Notes under the pieces: generated by a model | The model's database searches: none | The model's input: the letters and a program-made list of their open reading frames with translations, nothing else | What the model was told of the DNA's origin: nothing | From: Rhizophagus irregularis | Taxonomy: Eukaryota > Glomeromycota > Glomeromycetes > Glomerales > Glomeraceae | DNA: 64,000 bases | Assembly: GCF_026210795.1 (NCBI RefSeq) | Contig: NC_089433.1 | Coordinates: forward strand, 124,001 to 188,000 | Reading direction: 5' to 3' | Shown: positions 10,852 to 22,560 of the stretch, piece by piece | How positions within the stretch are numbered: position 1 is the stretch's first letter | Layout: each line of letters starts with the position of its first letter | Program-made: the position numbers and the translations under genes

Positions 10852-13800
10852 ATGGCTATATACTCGTGTCCACATTGTGAAAGAGTCTTCAGTCGTCGTG
10901 CTTCTCTACGAAATCATGTGAAAACTCACGATGATATAATTGATAAAGTTCTTAGAGAAATTGCTGAAGAAGTAGAACATGAACAAGAGGAAGTGGGTGA
11001 CGATGAACGACTTGAGGAGGCGAGCTACGAAGAGGAAGAGGAAGAGAGGGGGAGTACTAATAATGATGAAGTACAAGAGGAGGTGAGCTACAAAGAAGAA
11101 AGTGAAGATAATGATGAAGTACTAGAGGATGTGAACTACGAAGAAGAAAGGGAAGTTAATGATGAAGTACTAGAGGATGTGAACTACGAAGGGGAAGAGA
11201 AGACGAAGGGGAAGAAGAAGAGGAAGGGAGCAATAATGATGAACAACTAGAAGAGGTGAGCTATGAAGAGGAAGAGGAAGAGGAAGAAGAGGAAGAGGAG
11301 GTGAGAAATCAACGTTAAATGAAATTAAAATAATTTATACTTTTGTGTGCGTCTATATATATCTATATATAGAAAGCGATCGACATATTTATCAAGTATT
11401 TATTGTCTATTAACATCCATATATAGGAAGTGATTGATGAATCAAGAGACATTGAAATCGAATATTCGCTAATTGACATTGAACCAATCCTAACCTTCGA
11501 ATCTCTTGATATTAGAGTAACAAATATACCAGAATTTCCAAGCGAAGAGTTTGGAAATTTTATGGAGTTGCTTACTAAATGGAATTTGTCTGATGCATGT
11601 GGTAACGATATACTTAAATTTTCAAAAAAGATTTGCCGCGATAATGTAATTTTACCTACGTCAGTAAAAAAGGTCGTCAATTGTTGGATCAAATTGTTGT
11701 ACCACATATTTCTTTTAAAAAAGCGCCTATCATGACATATAAACAAGAAACGTATTATCTTCATTATCGTCCGATTTTTGACATTATAAAGGAATTGTTG
11801 AGCAATAAGGATATATTTGCCCATTGTACTTTTAAATTTACACTATTAAATCATAACAGAGAAAGAATATATAACGAACAATATAATGGACAATGGTAGG
11901 AAAGAGTCCAAAAATCACTTCCTAATGGTGCAAATGTATTGTCAGTAATTTTATATTCGGATACTATGACACGTGATCACTTAGGAAAGACCAGCGAACA
12001 TCCCATTTATTTGACACTTGGTAATATAGTTAGTTGGCGCAGAAATAGGCCTGATGCCAAAATACTTTTGGGTTATCTGCCGATCCTAAAGGCAAAAGAT
12101 ATTTCACAAAAGAGGTCAAAGAGTTTTCGGTTAGCCAAGCGAGTCCTTTATCAATATGCTTTAAATATATTGACACGATCGTTACTTGACTATAATGGTG
12201 AATTTGATCTTCAAACAGATAATGGTATAAAGTGGTGTTTTCCGTTTATTTCCGTAATGTTAGGAGATTTACCAGAAAATGCTGCAGTAACTTTAACATT
12301 TAACTTTGTTAATTGTCACCACCCTTGTCATAAATGTTTGGTGGAGTGTGAGAAGCTGAACAATGTGGAGTTAACAAACGATCGAATTATCTTAAGAACA
12401 CCAGAAAATATGAGATGTCTTGTTGAACAAAATTCTGCACAACAATATTCTCTACACGATATGAAAAACATCTTTTGGAATTATCCGTACGTATCACGTG
12501 ATTTTTAAAGAAAGTGTGTTTATTTTGCCAATTATTTTCTAATATATTTACTCAAAAATAAATGATAGTCAGTTAAATATTTATTTGTCAACAATACCTG
12601 ACCGAATGCATCATCTCGACTTGGGATTGTTTAATTATCAAGTGATCTACACAAGGGTGTTGTTAAAAGAATTGTGTGGTCAAATAGCGGTTGACGAACT
12701 TGATAATCGTTTGGCTAAAATCCCACGATTTTCTGGCCTTAAGATATTCAAGAATGGCCTGGAAAATATTAAGCAGTTTACTGCCAATGAATTTCGAAAT
12801 ATGATGAAGATATTTGTTTTCGTCATAGAAGGAATAGTCATAAACCACCACAAATCATCGATAAGTACATCCCGAGCCAAATGATCTGATGAAGCATTGG
12901 TTGACGTGTATTATTATTGGAATAAGATGTATTTATACAGCCGACGGGAGTATTTTAAGGAATCAGAGCTGGTGATTTTTGATGTATGATAGCGAGATAA
13001 TATGATGATTAGTTTTTTATGAATATTGCAATTAACATGATTATATTTTATTTTGTTTAAAGAATCTAATCAAACAATGGGCAAAGAGCTTTATAAAACT
13101 ATTTAAAGAATATTCTCTATCAGAACTTCGATTACCAAAGCTGCATAATTGGTGCTATCATATCATTAAGACAATTAGAGAATATGGAGCAATCAACGGG
13201 TTTACGACAGAAACGTATGAATTTTTACATAAAGAAGCTGTAAAAATACCCTATAGGTCTGGTAATAAGCGTGACCCAACAGATCAAATGATTAAATCAG
13301 TTGGTATTACAGCTAGTACGATATTCAATGCATTATCACAAATTAATATTGTTATATTATATATAAGTTTACCGAAAAGGGATAATTAAATACTTACTTC
13401 AGCGTACAAATGTTAATAGACGCAAACAAAAAACTCTAATGAATAGTTTGTTAGGCACATTTAATTTGCAAGATTTTGATGCGTTTTTCAATAATTACCG
13501 ATCAAACAATAGCTTGGCCCGTGAAGCTCTAACGGCTCTAGAATATTTTCTGGAATTGTTAAACGAGTTTTTAGATTTATGTGAAGGGTTAACCGATAAT
13601 GAAACTATTAATATTAGTTGGTATAGTTATGCTAATATTTCTTCAAGCGGGGATTACATTAGAGCAAAAAGCTTGTATTATAACGAACCATCATTTAGTG
13701 ATGTGTCAATCAGCATGAGCAAGGAAGAGTCTGAAGATTATAATACAGCCGAAGGTGGTGCATGTTTTGGCAAGGTACAGAATTTTATTTAATATTGAAC

Positions 13801-14028
13801 TACTAACAAATGATAATCCAAGCAATAACTTACTTATTTTATATTTAGATTCTTATGTTGATAATTAACGTTAAAATTATCGAAAAAGATTTGTCGTTTG
13901 ATCTTGCTCTTGTACAATGGTACAATTTTTGTAATTCAAGACAATTATACAAATATGATTGTCCTTGGTTGAAGATTATAAACACGTATAACTTTGTGCC
14001 TATTGAATCAATTATAGAATTGGTATAA
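10852..14028 (+). pseudogene. Plavaka-type transposase with N-terminal C2H2 finger, broken
   Basis: The start at 10852 opens with a C2H2 zinc finger (C6, C9, H22, H26), followed by a long Glu-rich acidic linker made of near-repeats. A plausible intron follows (11301-11426, GTGAGA to ATATAG). Transposase sequence then includes VILYSDTMTRDHLG and LLGYLPILKAKD (12.0 kb), CHHPCHKCLV, PDRMHHLDLGLF (12.6 kb), LPKLHNWCYHIIKTIREYG (13.1 kb) and WYNFCNSRQLYKYDCPWLK, ending IIELV at 14028. This order is typical of Plavaka family transposases, cut-and-paste enzymes abundant in fungi. Damage: frameshifts near 11200 and 11690, a TAG stop at 11897-11899, and stops near 12506 and 12960 that may lie in introns. 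Terminal repeats were not found. The family call is firm; inactivity is likely. Confidence 0.8.
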
Positions 14029-14329
14029 GTAGTTCAACGTGCTGAACGACAAAATGAATATTTTGTTAATACATTTATGTTTTAATTTCGATAAATTGCG
14101 TAAAACAATAAATACAGTATATTATACTTGCAAGTATTTAGTTAGTAGAGATAATTAATATGTTGTTTAGTAAAGTTAAAATGATATGATAATTATAGTA
14201 TAATTATACTTCGCGTTCACTGGCAGTGAAAAACGCGTATTAAGCTTACATTACATAAAACACGTGATGCAATAAAATTTTTTTTTTAAATATTAATTAT
14301 AATATATGTATATATATACTTAAATTAAA

Positions 14330-14410
14330 TGGTACAATGGTTAGGTCGTGAGATTTGACGTATTAATAGTGTAATTGAGGTAATCGGTTCGGTTCCTAAG
14401 GTGAGCAAAA
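14330..14410 (+). ncRNA. tRNA-like A box/B box, possible SINE head
   Basis: TGGTACAATGG (14330-14340) fits the RNA polymerase III A-box consensus TRGYNNARNGG. GGTTCGGTTCC (14386-14396) fits the B box GGTTCRANTCC with one mismatch. Spacing is 45 nt. The acceptor and T stems do not pair well, so this is not a functional tRNA gene. A tRNA-derived SINE relic is the best guess. Confidence 0.35.
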
Positions 14411-15002
14411 TAAATATAATTTAATTAATATATTATATATATAGTTGTGTTAATATACAGTGCGTTGAACAACAATGCATAATGTGTTGAACTACACATT
14501 AGAGTTGAATGACACGTATATTAACATTAAGCGTTGATATACTCCAGTATACGGGTGTTGATTAATATTGTAAAACATGTTGAACAACTAGCTGGTATTG
14601 ATCAATGCGTATACTGGTGTGAATCAACACTTTTCAAACTTGCTGATGATTTCTGAAATATTTATTTGATATATTAAATTTAGTAAATAATAAAGTAAAA
14701 TAATAAATCATATGATTTACACGTTAAATAATTCATATTATGTAATAATTTTTTTTTTATTTATTTTTTTTCTTTTGAAAAATAAATATGCATTTAAATT
14801 TTTTTCTATTTAGTAATTATTTTCATATATTACCATAATCATTAGAATATACATAATTCAAATAATATAATTATATAATACACTATTAAATACTAAATTA
14901 TTAATAAATAAATTGTAATTTTAATTATTTTATTATAATATACTCTGCTTTTTTTTCAAAAAAAAAACCTATTGTATTCAATTTATTTACTAATTATTAT
15001 TA

Positions 15003-15827
15003 CCCTATAAAAAGTATTTATATTTAAAATATAATTAAAAACTTTTTAAAATATATTTAAAATATACTTAAAATATATTTAATTTAAAAATTGCGAAATA
15101 CTTATAATATACTTAAAATGTATTTAAAATTATCTTAAAATATATTTCTAATATATTTAATTTTTGCCCAAATACTTAAAATATACTTAAATTATATTTA
15201 AATTAAAATTTAAGTATATTAGGCCAAAGAAATAAAATTATTCGTTTCTTATGAAAAAAAATTGCTAAATTTGACCCGGCCGCCCGGAAAAAAAATTTAT
15301 TTTCAAAAAAAAATTTAGCCGATTCCTAAAAGATGATTGGTTGATTTAATAAATTTTTTGCCCGGGTTACCGGGTGGAAAAAAAAATTATTTTTTTATGA
15401 TTATGATTGGTCAAAACCAAAATCACATGACCAAATAAAATAAATTTTTTTATCTTTTCGCAACATTTACATGACCCGCCCGGTCATGAGAAACAAATAA
15501 ATTTATTTACTTGGCCTTATAGATATATTTTTTACATACTTAAAATATTCTTATAATATATTTCATAATATATTTTAAGTATATTTTAAGTATGTAAAAA
15601 ATATACTTATAATAATCTTATAATATACTTAAATTTTAATTTAAATATAATTTAAATATATTTTAAGTATATGGGCAAAAATTAAATATATTAGACATAT
15701 ATTTTAAGATAATTTTAAGTATATTTTAGATATATTAAAAATATATTATAAGTATTTTGCAATTTTTAAATTAAGTATATTTTAAATATATTTTAAGTAT
15801 ATTTTAAGTATAATACTTTTTATAGGG
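15003..15827. mobile_element. Long palindromic element with TTA target duplication
   Basis: The ends are CCCTATAAAAAGTATT inverted repeats flanked by TTA (15000-15002 and 15828-15830). The arms of about 200 nt are full of 'aaatatacttaaaatata' words and mirror each other. A 3-bp TTA duplication suggests PIF/Harbinger-like mobilisation (inference). A smaller inverted repeat (about 15218-15522, GGCCAAAGAAATAAA at the left and its complement at the right) sits in the middle. No coding capacity. Confidence 0.75.
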
Positions 15828-15836
15828 TTATAATAA

Positions 15837-16760
15837 TTATAGGTAATCTGATTCAAACTTACCAGTATAATACGGATGTAAAAAAAAGCACAATAAATAT
15901 ATTGGATCAGCAAATTCAGCGTAACAACGGTTAAAAACTGAAATGCACTGCTGGTGAAAAACCCGGTGATCATTATTAGATAATTTTTTAATCGCAGCTC
16001 CAAGTCTTGCAAGTCCAAAAAAACAATCAGCAAGAGTGCAAGACTGAGATTCTAACGCTGCAATTGATTGTTTAATAGGACGTAAAGTAAATGCTAATGC
16101 ACGTACATCATCAAAAAATGCACATGTTCGTAGAACTGACAATACTGCTGTTGAAAGAGTTTCAGGTTTTTCACATTTTAACTAAATAAAAAGGCAAAAA
16201 AAAAGAAATTATTTGTTAAATTAATAATTAAATGAATTCAGACAAATAATTTCTAAAAGCTTACATTTTCTAATGGTACTTTATGACGCATAATTGAATC
16301 AACACAATCATACATAGTATGCCATCTGGTATCTGCCCACTTTTTCAATCTACCTCCATTAATATCGCAGGCTTTAGCTTCTTCTTTTAATGCAAAACCT
16401 TTTTTTATTAAAAAAATTATAAATTAAATAAATAAATAAATTAAAAATTAAATTACCTCTTTGATGACTTTTTTTAAAATGTCACTATAGTATTACACTT
16501 TGTTAAAATCCGATTTGCAAATGAAGTAGAGCAAATATCCTTTGAAATCAGATTAATAGCATGCACATTAAAGATATTTTTATATTATTCTGTGATAATT
16601 TGTCGTGCATTTCGAATATTTGCTCCTGAATCTGTTACAATCGCTGAAAATTTTGCCAGACTAATTTCATCAATTATTTCTTCAATTGTTTTGGCTAAAA
16701 ATTCGCCGGTATGACTTTCACTTGATAGATCTTTACAGAAACCTTGAATTTTTAAACAAT
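15837..16760 (-). pseudogene. hAT transposase (DUF659-like) remnant
   Basis: Minus-strand reading gives, in order, GFCKDLSSESHTGEFLAKTI and IVTDSGANIRNARQII (16.6-16.75 kb), VHAINLISKDIC (16.5 kb), KKWADTRWHTMYDCVDSIM (16.3 kb), then DDVRALAFTLRPIKQSI and LADCFFGLARLGAAIKKL (15.9-16.1 kb). This is the catalytic middle of a hAT transposase: the TD-G-N block carries one catalytic Asp, and H-x2-N-L is the usual signature. Introns with GT-AG ends are likely near 16180-16265 and 16400-16455. The N-terminal finger and C-terminal dimerisation domain are missing. The coding trace stops a few bases from the 15003-15827 element, which probably truncated it. Confidence 0.7.
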
Positions 16761-16769
16761 ACCGAATTG

Positions 16770-17300
16770 ATATAATAATGATGTTAAATAAATATCGTGG
16801 TGATATTAATTTGCAAATGATATCATTATGATATCGCAATGATATCATTTCAATATTAATTCAATATATCAAAATGATATCGTAAAGATATTTGTTTGAA
16901 AAAATATCAGATCGATATCATTTCGATATTGTTATAACAACAATGAATTTTTTGAAAAATGGGAAGTAAATACGATATTAATATGATATCATTCCAACAT
17001 TAATTCAATATCAATATGATATCGTAAAGATATCACTTTATAATTATCTAATCGATATCATAATAATATTGACAAAATATCAAATCGATATCATTTCGAT
17101 ATTTCGATATTGTTATAACAATAATGAAAAATAGAAAGTAAATACGATATTAATATGATATCATTTTGATATTGTTATAACAATAATAATTTTTTTTTAA
17201 TAAATGCAATATCAATATAATATTATTTTAATATTAATTCAATATCAAAATAATATCAAAATGATATTATCTATAAATATTGAATTTACCTTTAAAAATA
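16770..17300. repeat. Array dense in GATATC palindromes
   Basis: At least eleven GATATC hexamers lie between about 16817 and 17165, embedded in ATGATATCATTTCGATATT words. A longer unit including 'gttataacaa' and 'aagtaaatacgatattaat' occurs twice (from about 16914 and 17087, period about 175 bp). It abuts the hAT remnant and is unlike its surroundings. Confidence 0.75.
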
Positions 17301-18945
17301 TCAAATCAATCAAATATCGTTAAATTCAATTTTATAATATTTTAATAATTTGTAATCTAATTTAAAAGTTAATTTCAATAGATTTAAGTTACCGGTTATT
17401 TATTACAATAACAATTTTAATTACAGATAAAGTATACATTAGTTTAAATATTATATAACAGATAAAAAAAAATATCAATAAATCTATAATAAACTAATTC
17501 AATAAATTAGAATTATGAGTTAAATTGGTGATGTAAGTCAAAACATTATGCCTTAATACTCCAGAATCATAACTCATCAACCCAAAGTTGAGGATTAACC
17601 GGGTACCTTGCTTTAGATTCAGCGACACTGCCCAAGTTGGATGGGGTGTCACAAGTACGCTTTAAAAAGACTCGCTATGACTCTATTGCAAAAAGGATAA
17701 GTATATTTGAAAACACCAGACATAAATTCACCTCAGAAGTTTGGCGGGAAACCCCTGTAAACAACTGCAGTTTCATCATTACCAAAATCATTGAACTTAG
17801 GAATACAATGAAAAAGTTCATGAGAATGACGGTTTTAAAAAAAAAATACAAATATATTCTCAACTTTGACAATTCACCCTTATTCTTTGGCCTGGAATTC
17901 TCATATGACTGCATTATTGTTGTTTGTAATTTGATCTATTGAATCCACCATAAATTGCCTGGCAAAGCGAACTTTTATTAGATAACCATAGCTTCATCAA
18001 TAAACGTTGCAATGTGTTTGGATGAATGACATCCTGTTTAATAAATTTTAAATGGGCAAACGTGGACCTAAAACCCATTAAAGATAGGCTGCAAGAAGTG
18101 CAAAGCAACCTACCAATCCACGAGTGGGTCTAAGGATTAGGGAATAAAATATACGCCAAACACACACAAGTTGATATGGAGTTAAAGTCTTACAAACTAA
18201 AAATTATTTTTGCCACTTAATTTTTCAATAATCAATGTTATAAAAAAGTTACTTATGACTTAAGCCTATTTAATTATATATAAAACGACACTTCAAACAA
18301 ACAGAGCTCATGATATATGAGAATATCCCATCATGCCTATTTTAACCCTTGATTAAAGGATTTTCGTTACGTTAATTATATAAGCTTTACGCCTATATAA
18401 CATAAGCTTACACCTATATAATTCAAGTCCGCCTTTTCCTATAACACACTATGCACGACGGCAAACGGTATAGGAGGCAGACTCTACTTTCAGAAAGAAA
18501 GTTTTTTTTTCAAAAAAAAAAACGTACAAATAAATAGCGGTTAAATAAAATGATGGTTGAATTGACTTTTTAGGAATTAATAGGTCTTATACGTGATACA
18601 CGATCATTTAATCAGATAATTTTATAAATTTGGTATTATACGAACTTGATCAACCAATAATTGTTTAGGTAATGCACGGATGAGTTCTTTATAGGTGGAT
18701 ATTACTCAAAATAGAGCTAAATTAACTTTACACAGTTTATACAGATAATTGATTACTTAATGGTAATAACACAACAAGTTAAAGAAATTCAAATATGATT
18801 GAATCTCAACAGATATTCAAAACTTTTAAAACTTTTTGTAATTTTTCGATTGAAGCTAATTATTATTAAAGTCTATACCATTAAAAGAATAATAATTAAA
18901 TAAACTAAGAAGAAATACTCAATAAAACTCAATTTTATTTTTTTA
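17301..18945. other. Unrecognised stretch with possible gene fragments
   Basis: Most is A+T-rich. Between about 17560 and 18130 the composition is more balanced and both strands have short ORFs (plus 17637-17942; minus 17914-18108, with LLCTSCSLSLMGFRSTFAHL). I do not recognise a family; it may be relics of a transposable element. A small hairpin of A and T runs lies near 18500. Confidence 0.35.
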
Positions 18946-20283
18946 TTAAAATTTTATAAAATCATTTATTAATGATTCTTCTTCATCATATAATTTTATA
19001 AGAACGCACCTAAATCTATAATTTAATTTTATTAATATATTATTATCAAAAGCATAATGTGCAAAATAAATAAAATAACTTACTTGTTTTAGGGTATTTA
19101 CTATATCACTTCCACTTCGGGAAGGGATAATTAAATTTTTAGTCATGGTATCCAACTCCTTTATACCAGATAAGTTTTTACCGTCCCAAGAAACGTGGAC
19201 GGCTTCCTTAACAAACTCAACTAACGTATCAGTTCCTCCATTATTTGTTAATTCCAAAATATTGACAGCTGTGAGTTGACGGTTTAAAAGTTTTTGCATC
19301 ACGTTTTCATCAACGTATTCTTTAATTTCTTTTTGTGAAAGATTTCCAGTTGTACCCCTATAATTAATTAATTAATAATTATACAAATAGCACTATTTTG
19401 TTGACTATAAAACAATAAAATAAATAAATACCTGCTCTTTCTTATTTTTTTGTATTTTTCCACTAAATTTAGAATATTTTGGTTGAATTTATTTCAAAAG
19501 TCAATTAAAGACTTACGAGTTTTTTTCTAAATGGCTTCTAGCTTCACTAGTATAAATTTTAAACTGAAAAATTTTTACAACCAAATCATCGAGTGCTTCA
19601 CTACTCAGATTCCTCGTTCGTAAAAATAAGCACTTTACCGACTCATCCTAGAGTCGTATTTTATCCTAAAATATTATGAGATACATTATTTAAAGATTTA
19701 AACATAATAAATATTACCATATTATATTAATACTAACTTCAGTATTCTTTGAACTAATGACATAAGATGATTCATTCATCTCATTTGCTAATCGTAAAAT
19801 ATCTGGATTTTTTAGAAGCCAGTTACATATATCTAATTTTGTACAAAACTGAAACAGATCCAGAACTGTTTTAGCCACGCCTAACTTGTCATTATCATTA
19901 TAATCATCTTCTTCTTCTTTATCTTCTTCATCTTCTTTTTCACTTTTATTCTTTACATCATCTTCTACTATTACTTCTTTTTCTATATAATATATCATTT
20001 CAATTATTTCAATTAAAATTAATAGAATAATATCAAAGAGCTAAAGCCTATATAATTAATATTTACCTAATAATAATTGATTGGTTTCTTCAATATTTAT
20101 TTTTCTCCTCTTTTTCGGTAAAGTCCTTGGATTTTTTTTCGTTCCTATCATACATATTTTTGGTATTTTACTATTTATTTTCCTTACATATAAGCAAAAA
20201 ATATAATTATATTTACAAAAAGTTATATATATACCTGTTTCAACTTCTACTTGATTATTATAAACTGCTTTACGTTTAGACAT
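18946..20283 (-). CDS. Unknown multi-exon gene, possibly decaying
   Basis: A minus-strand gene starts at ATG 20283 (MSKRKAVYNNQVEVET, donor GTATATA). It continues through a Lys/Arg-rich exon (TKKNPRTLPKKRRKINI, nuclear-localisation-like), an acidic exon with runs of Glu/Asp (19998-19740, then LLKNPDILRLANEMNESSYV), an exon around 19510-19660 (RNLSSEALDDLVVKIFQFK) and one at 19302-19090 with LVEFVKEAVHVSWDGKNLSG. It ends near 18946. Introns are short with GT-AG ends. One in-frame TAG near 19652 (expected CAG) and an ambiguous last junction suggest decay. No family recognised. It resembles a lineage-specific gene rather than a transposase. Confidence 0.4.
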
Positions 20284-20882
20284 AATATAAAATATTAGTG
20301 AAAAAAAATATAGAAAAATTTGATTAAGAAAAATAAGCGAAAAAAAAGTAAAATAAATATGTTTACTGAATTAAAGTTCTTTATATTAATTTTGAAACTG
20401 GACATTCTCATCTCGCGAGATCACACATTCACACAGTACATAATGTATGTATTCCAATTTTATACTGTAATCAATTCTAAATTCTAATAACCGAGTTCTC
20501 ATATTTATATCGTGCTCCATCTCCTATTTTTTGATCTAATGTCTCATTTTTGAAGAATGTTATATAACAATAGAATTTATTATCTATTGTCAAAATATAA
20601 AATGACTATTATAAGATAAAAATAAATGTTATGAATTTCTGTTTAAAAAAATGAATGATGAAACAATAATGTTAAACTTTCTTTTACGATTAAGTACAGC
20701 CTTTTACAGCCATAATTGCTATATTATTCTGACACTGTATGACATATCAACTCGCATGGTCAAAGAAAAAATCAAAATTTAATGATATCGGTATTATTTA
20801 TGCTTCACAATTAAACATAAGTAAGGGTAGTTAATATTATAATATTAATATAATTGGCATGTATAAATGTAGTTAGATTATT
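20284..20882. other. Intergenic stretch
   Basis: A+T-rich DNA upstream of the minus-strand gene at 18946-20283, so it may contain its promoter. Nothing else seen. Confidence 0.4.
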
Positions 20883-21419
20883 ATATCTAGCGAATTTAAT
20901 CGTTTTGAAACTCGTCAAACTCGAGTTGAATTTGAGTTTGAATTTGCGTTGATGAAATTGTTAATTTTTGTTAGATTTGACTTGATTAAATATGATTTAA
21001 TTTTACAATTAGAAAAAATAAATTAAACGATTAAAATTGTAAATAAAAAATAGTATAATAAATTCATAATATCTAGTGAAATAAATTAGTTTGTGTGAAC
21101 TAAGGTTGCCTGCCGAAACCTATTTGGCTTAATGCCGAAAGGAGAAACTCCACATATAATGCCATAACTGCGAAACTGCGAAATTGCGAAACTGCCAAAA
21201 CTTGCGAAACTGCCAAAACTTGCGAAACTGCCAAAATTTGCGAAACCTTTATAATGAGTTTATCCATAGTTTCGGCATAATAAATAATAATATTTTATAT
21301 GAATTTCGGCATAATTACAGCATTCCTAATATTTTATTTTTAATTTCAGTTTCTAATAAATTTACATGTAAATAAACAACGTTATAATATTCTAATAATA
21401 ATATTATTATTGAAAAAAT

Positions 21420-22560
21420 CCTAACAAATGTAACAGTCATGATTTTTTTTCTGGAAATTCTACATAAAAAAAAATAAATTAATTAAATTTATCAAAAAAA
21501 AAAAATAACGAAACCCTTCTCCCGGTACTTTACCTTGATTACAAAAGTCTGGTTATATTTTTTCATCTGACAATCCTACAAAAAGAAAAAAAAATCAATT
21601 AAATTTATTAAAAAAAAATGATGAAAACACCTTCTCTGACCCTCCCTCACCTTAATTTTAAGAGTCTGGTCATGTTTTTCATAAATTATGAAAAAATTAA
21701 CGAAAAACTTTCACTGGTCCTCCTTTACCTTAATTTATAAATCTGTACATGTTTTTCGTCCAGCAATACTACAAATAAGGTTGCTTGTCTAAACCTTTTC
21801 AAAATCCTACGATTAGTTTCGTCAAAATTTTACTATAGATTTATTATAGTTTTGGCAGAGTTTTGGCAGTTTCGGCATTTATAATAAGTTTCGGCAGTTT
21901 CGCTTTTCTCCAAAGTTTCGCCAGTTTTTTAATATAACTTTAATATAGTTTTGGCAGAATTTCGCTTTTCGGCGAAACGCCATCTTGCCTAAACCCCTAG
22001 GTTTCGGCAAGCAACCTTAACTACAAAAAGAAAAATAAACAAGAAATTTATTAAATAAAAAAACAACGAAAAACCTTCCTCAGCCCTCTCCTTTACCTAA
22101 ATCCCAAAGTCCGGTCATGTTTTTCATCCAGAAACACTACAAAAAAGAAAAAAATAAATAAGTTAAATTTATTAAATAAAAAAACAACGAAAAACCTTTC
22201 TTTAGCCCCTCTTTTACCTAAATTCTAAAGTCCGGTCATATTTTTCGTCCGGCAACACTACAAAAAAGAAAAAAATAAATTAGTTAAATTTATTAAAATA
22301 AAAAACAACGAAACCCTTTCCCTCAACCCTTTCTTACCTCATTTCCAAAGTCCGGTCATATTTTTCGTCTGGCAACCTTACAATAAAGAAAAAATAAATA
22401 AATTTATTAAAATGGACCCTTTTCCGGTCCTTTCTTACTTCAAAAAGTCTGGTCGTGCTTTTTGTCTGGCAATCCTACAAAACGAAAAATAAACTATTAC
22501 ATTTTTTAAATAAAAACTTCCTGTCCGGACCCTCCTTAGTTCTTTACCTCATAATTTTTG
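21420..22560 (-). repeat. Minisatellite A: exon-like 40-nt blocks with splice borders
   Basis: Units of about 120 bp. On the minus strand each holds a T-rich tract ending TTTTTGTAG, a conserved block of 40 nt, and a donor GTAAA or GTAAG. Examples are 22218-22257 and 22097-22136; 22338-22377 is the same block with its acceptor changed to TAA. The blocks can be read as LPDEKYDRTLEFR-like peptides (FLDEKHDRTLGFR in another unit). Several units are degraded. Transcription is not shown by sequence alone. Confidence 0.6.
21776..22019 (+). mobile_element. hAT-like MITE, TAAGGTTGC family, copy 2 (nested)
   Basis: 244 bp with TAAGGTTGCTTG ends and a perfect 8-bp duplication ACTACAAA (21768-21775 and 22020-22027). 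It interrupts one unit of the minisatellite inside its larger relative, exactly at the acceptor-like CTACAAA. It is nearly identical to the copy at 29428-29675, so both moved recently. Confidence 0.92.
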
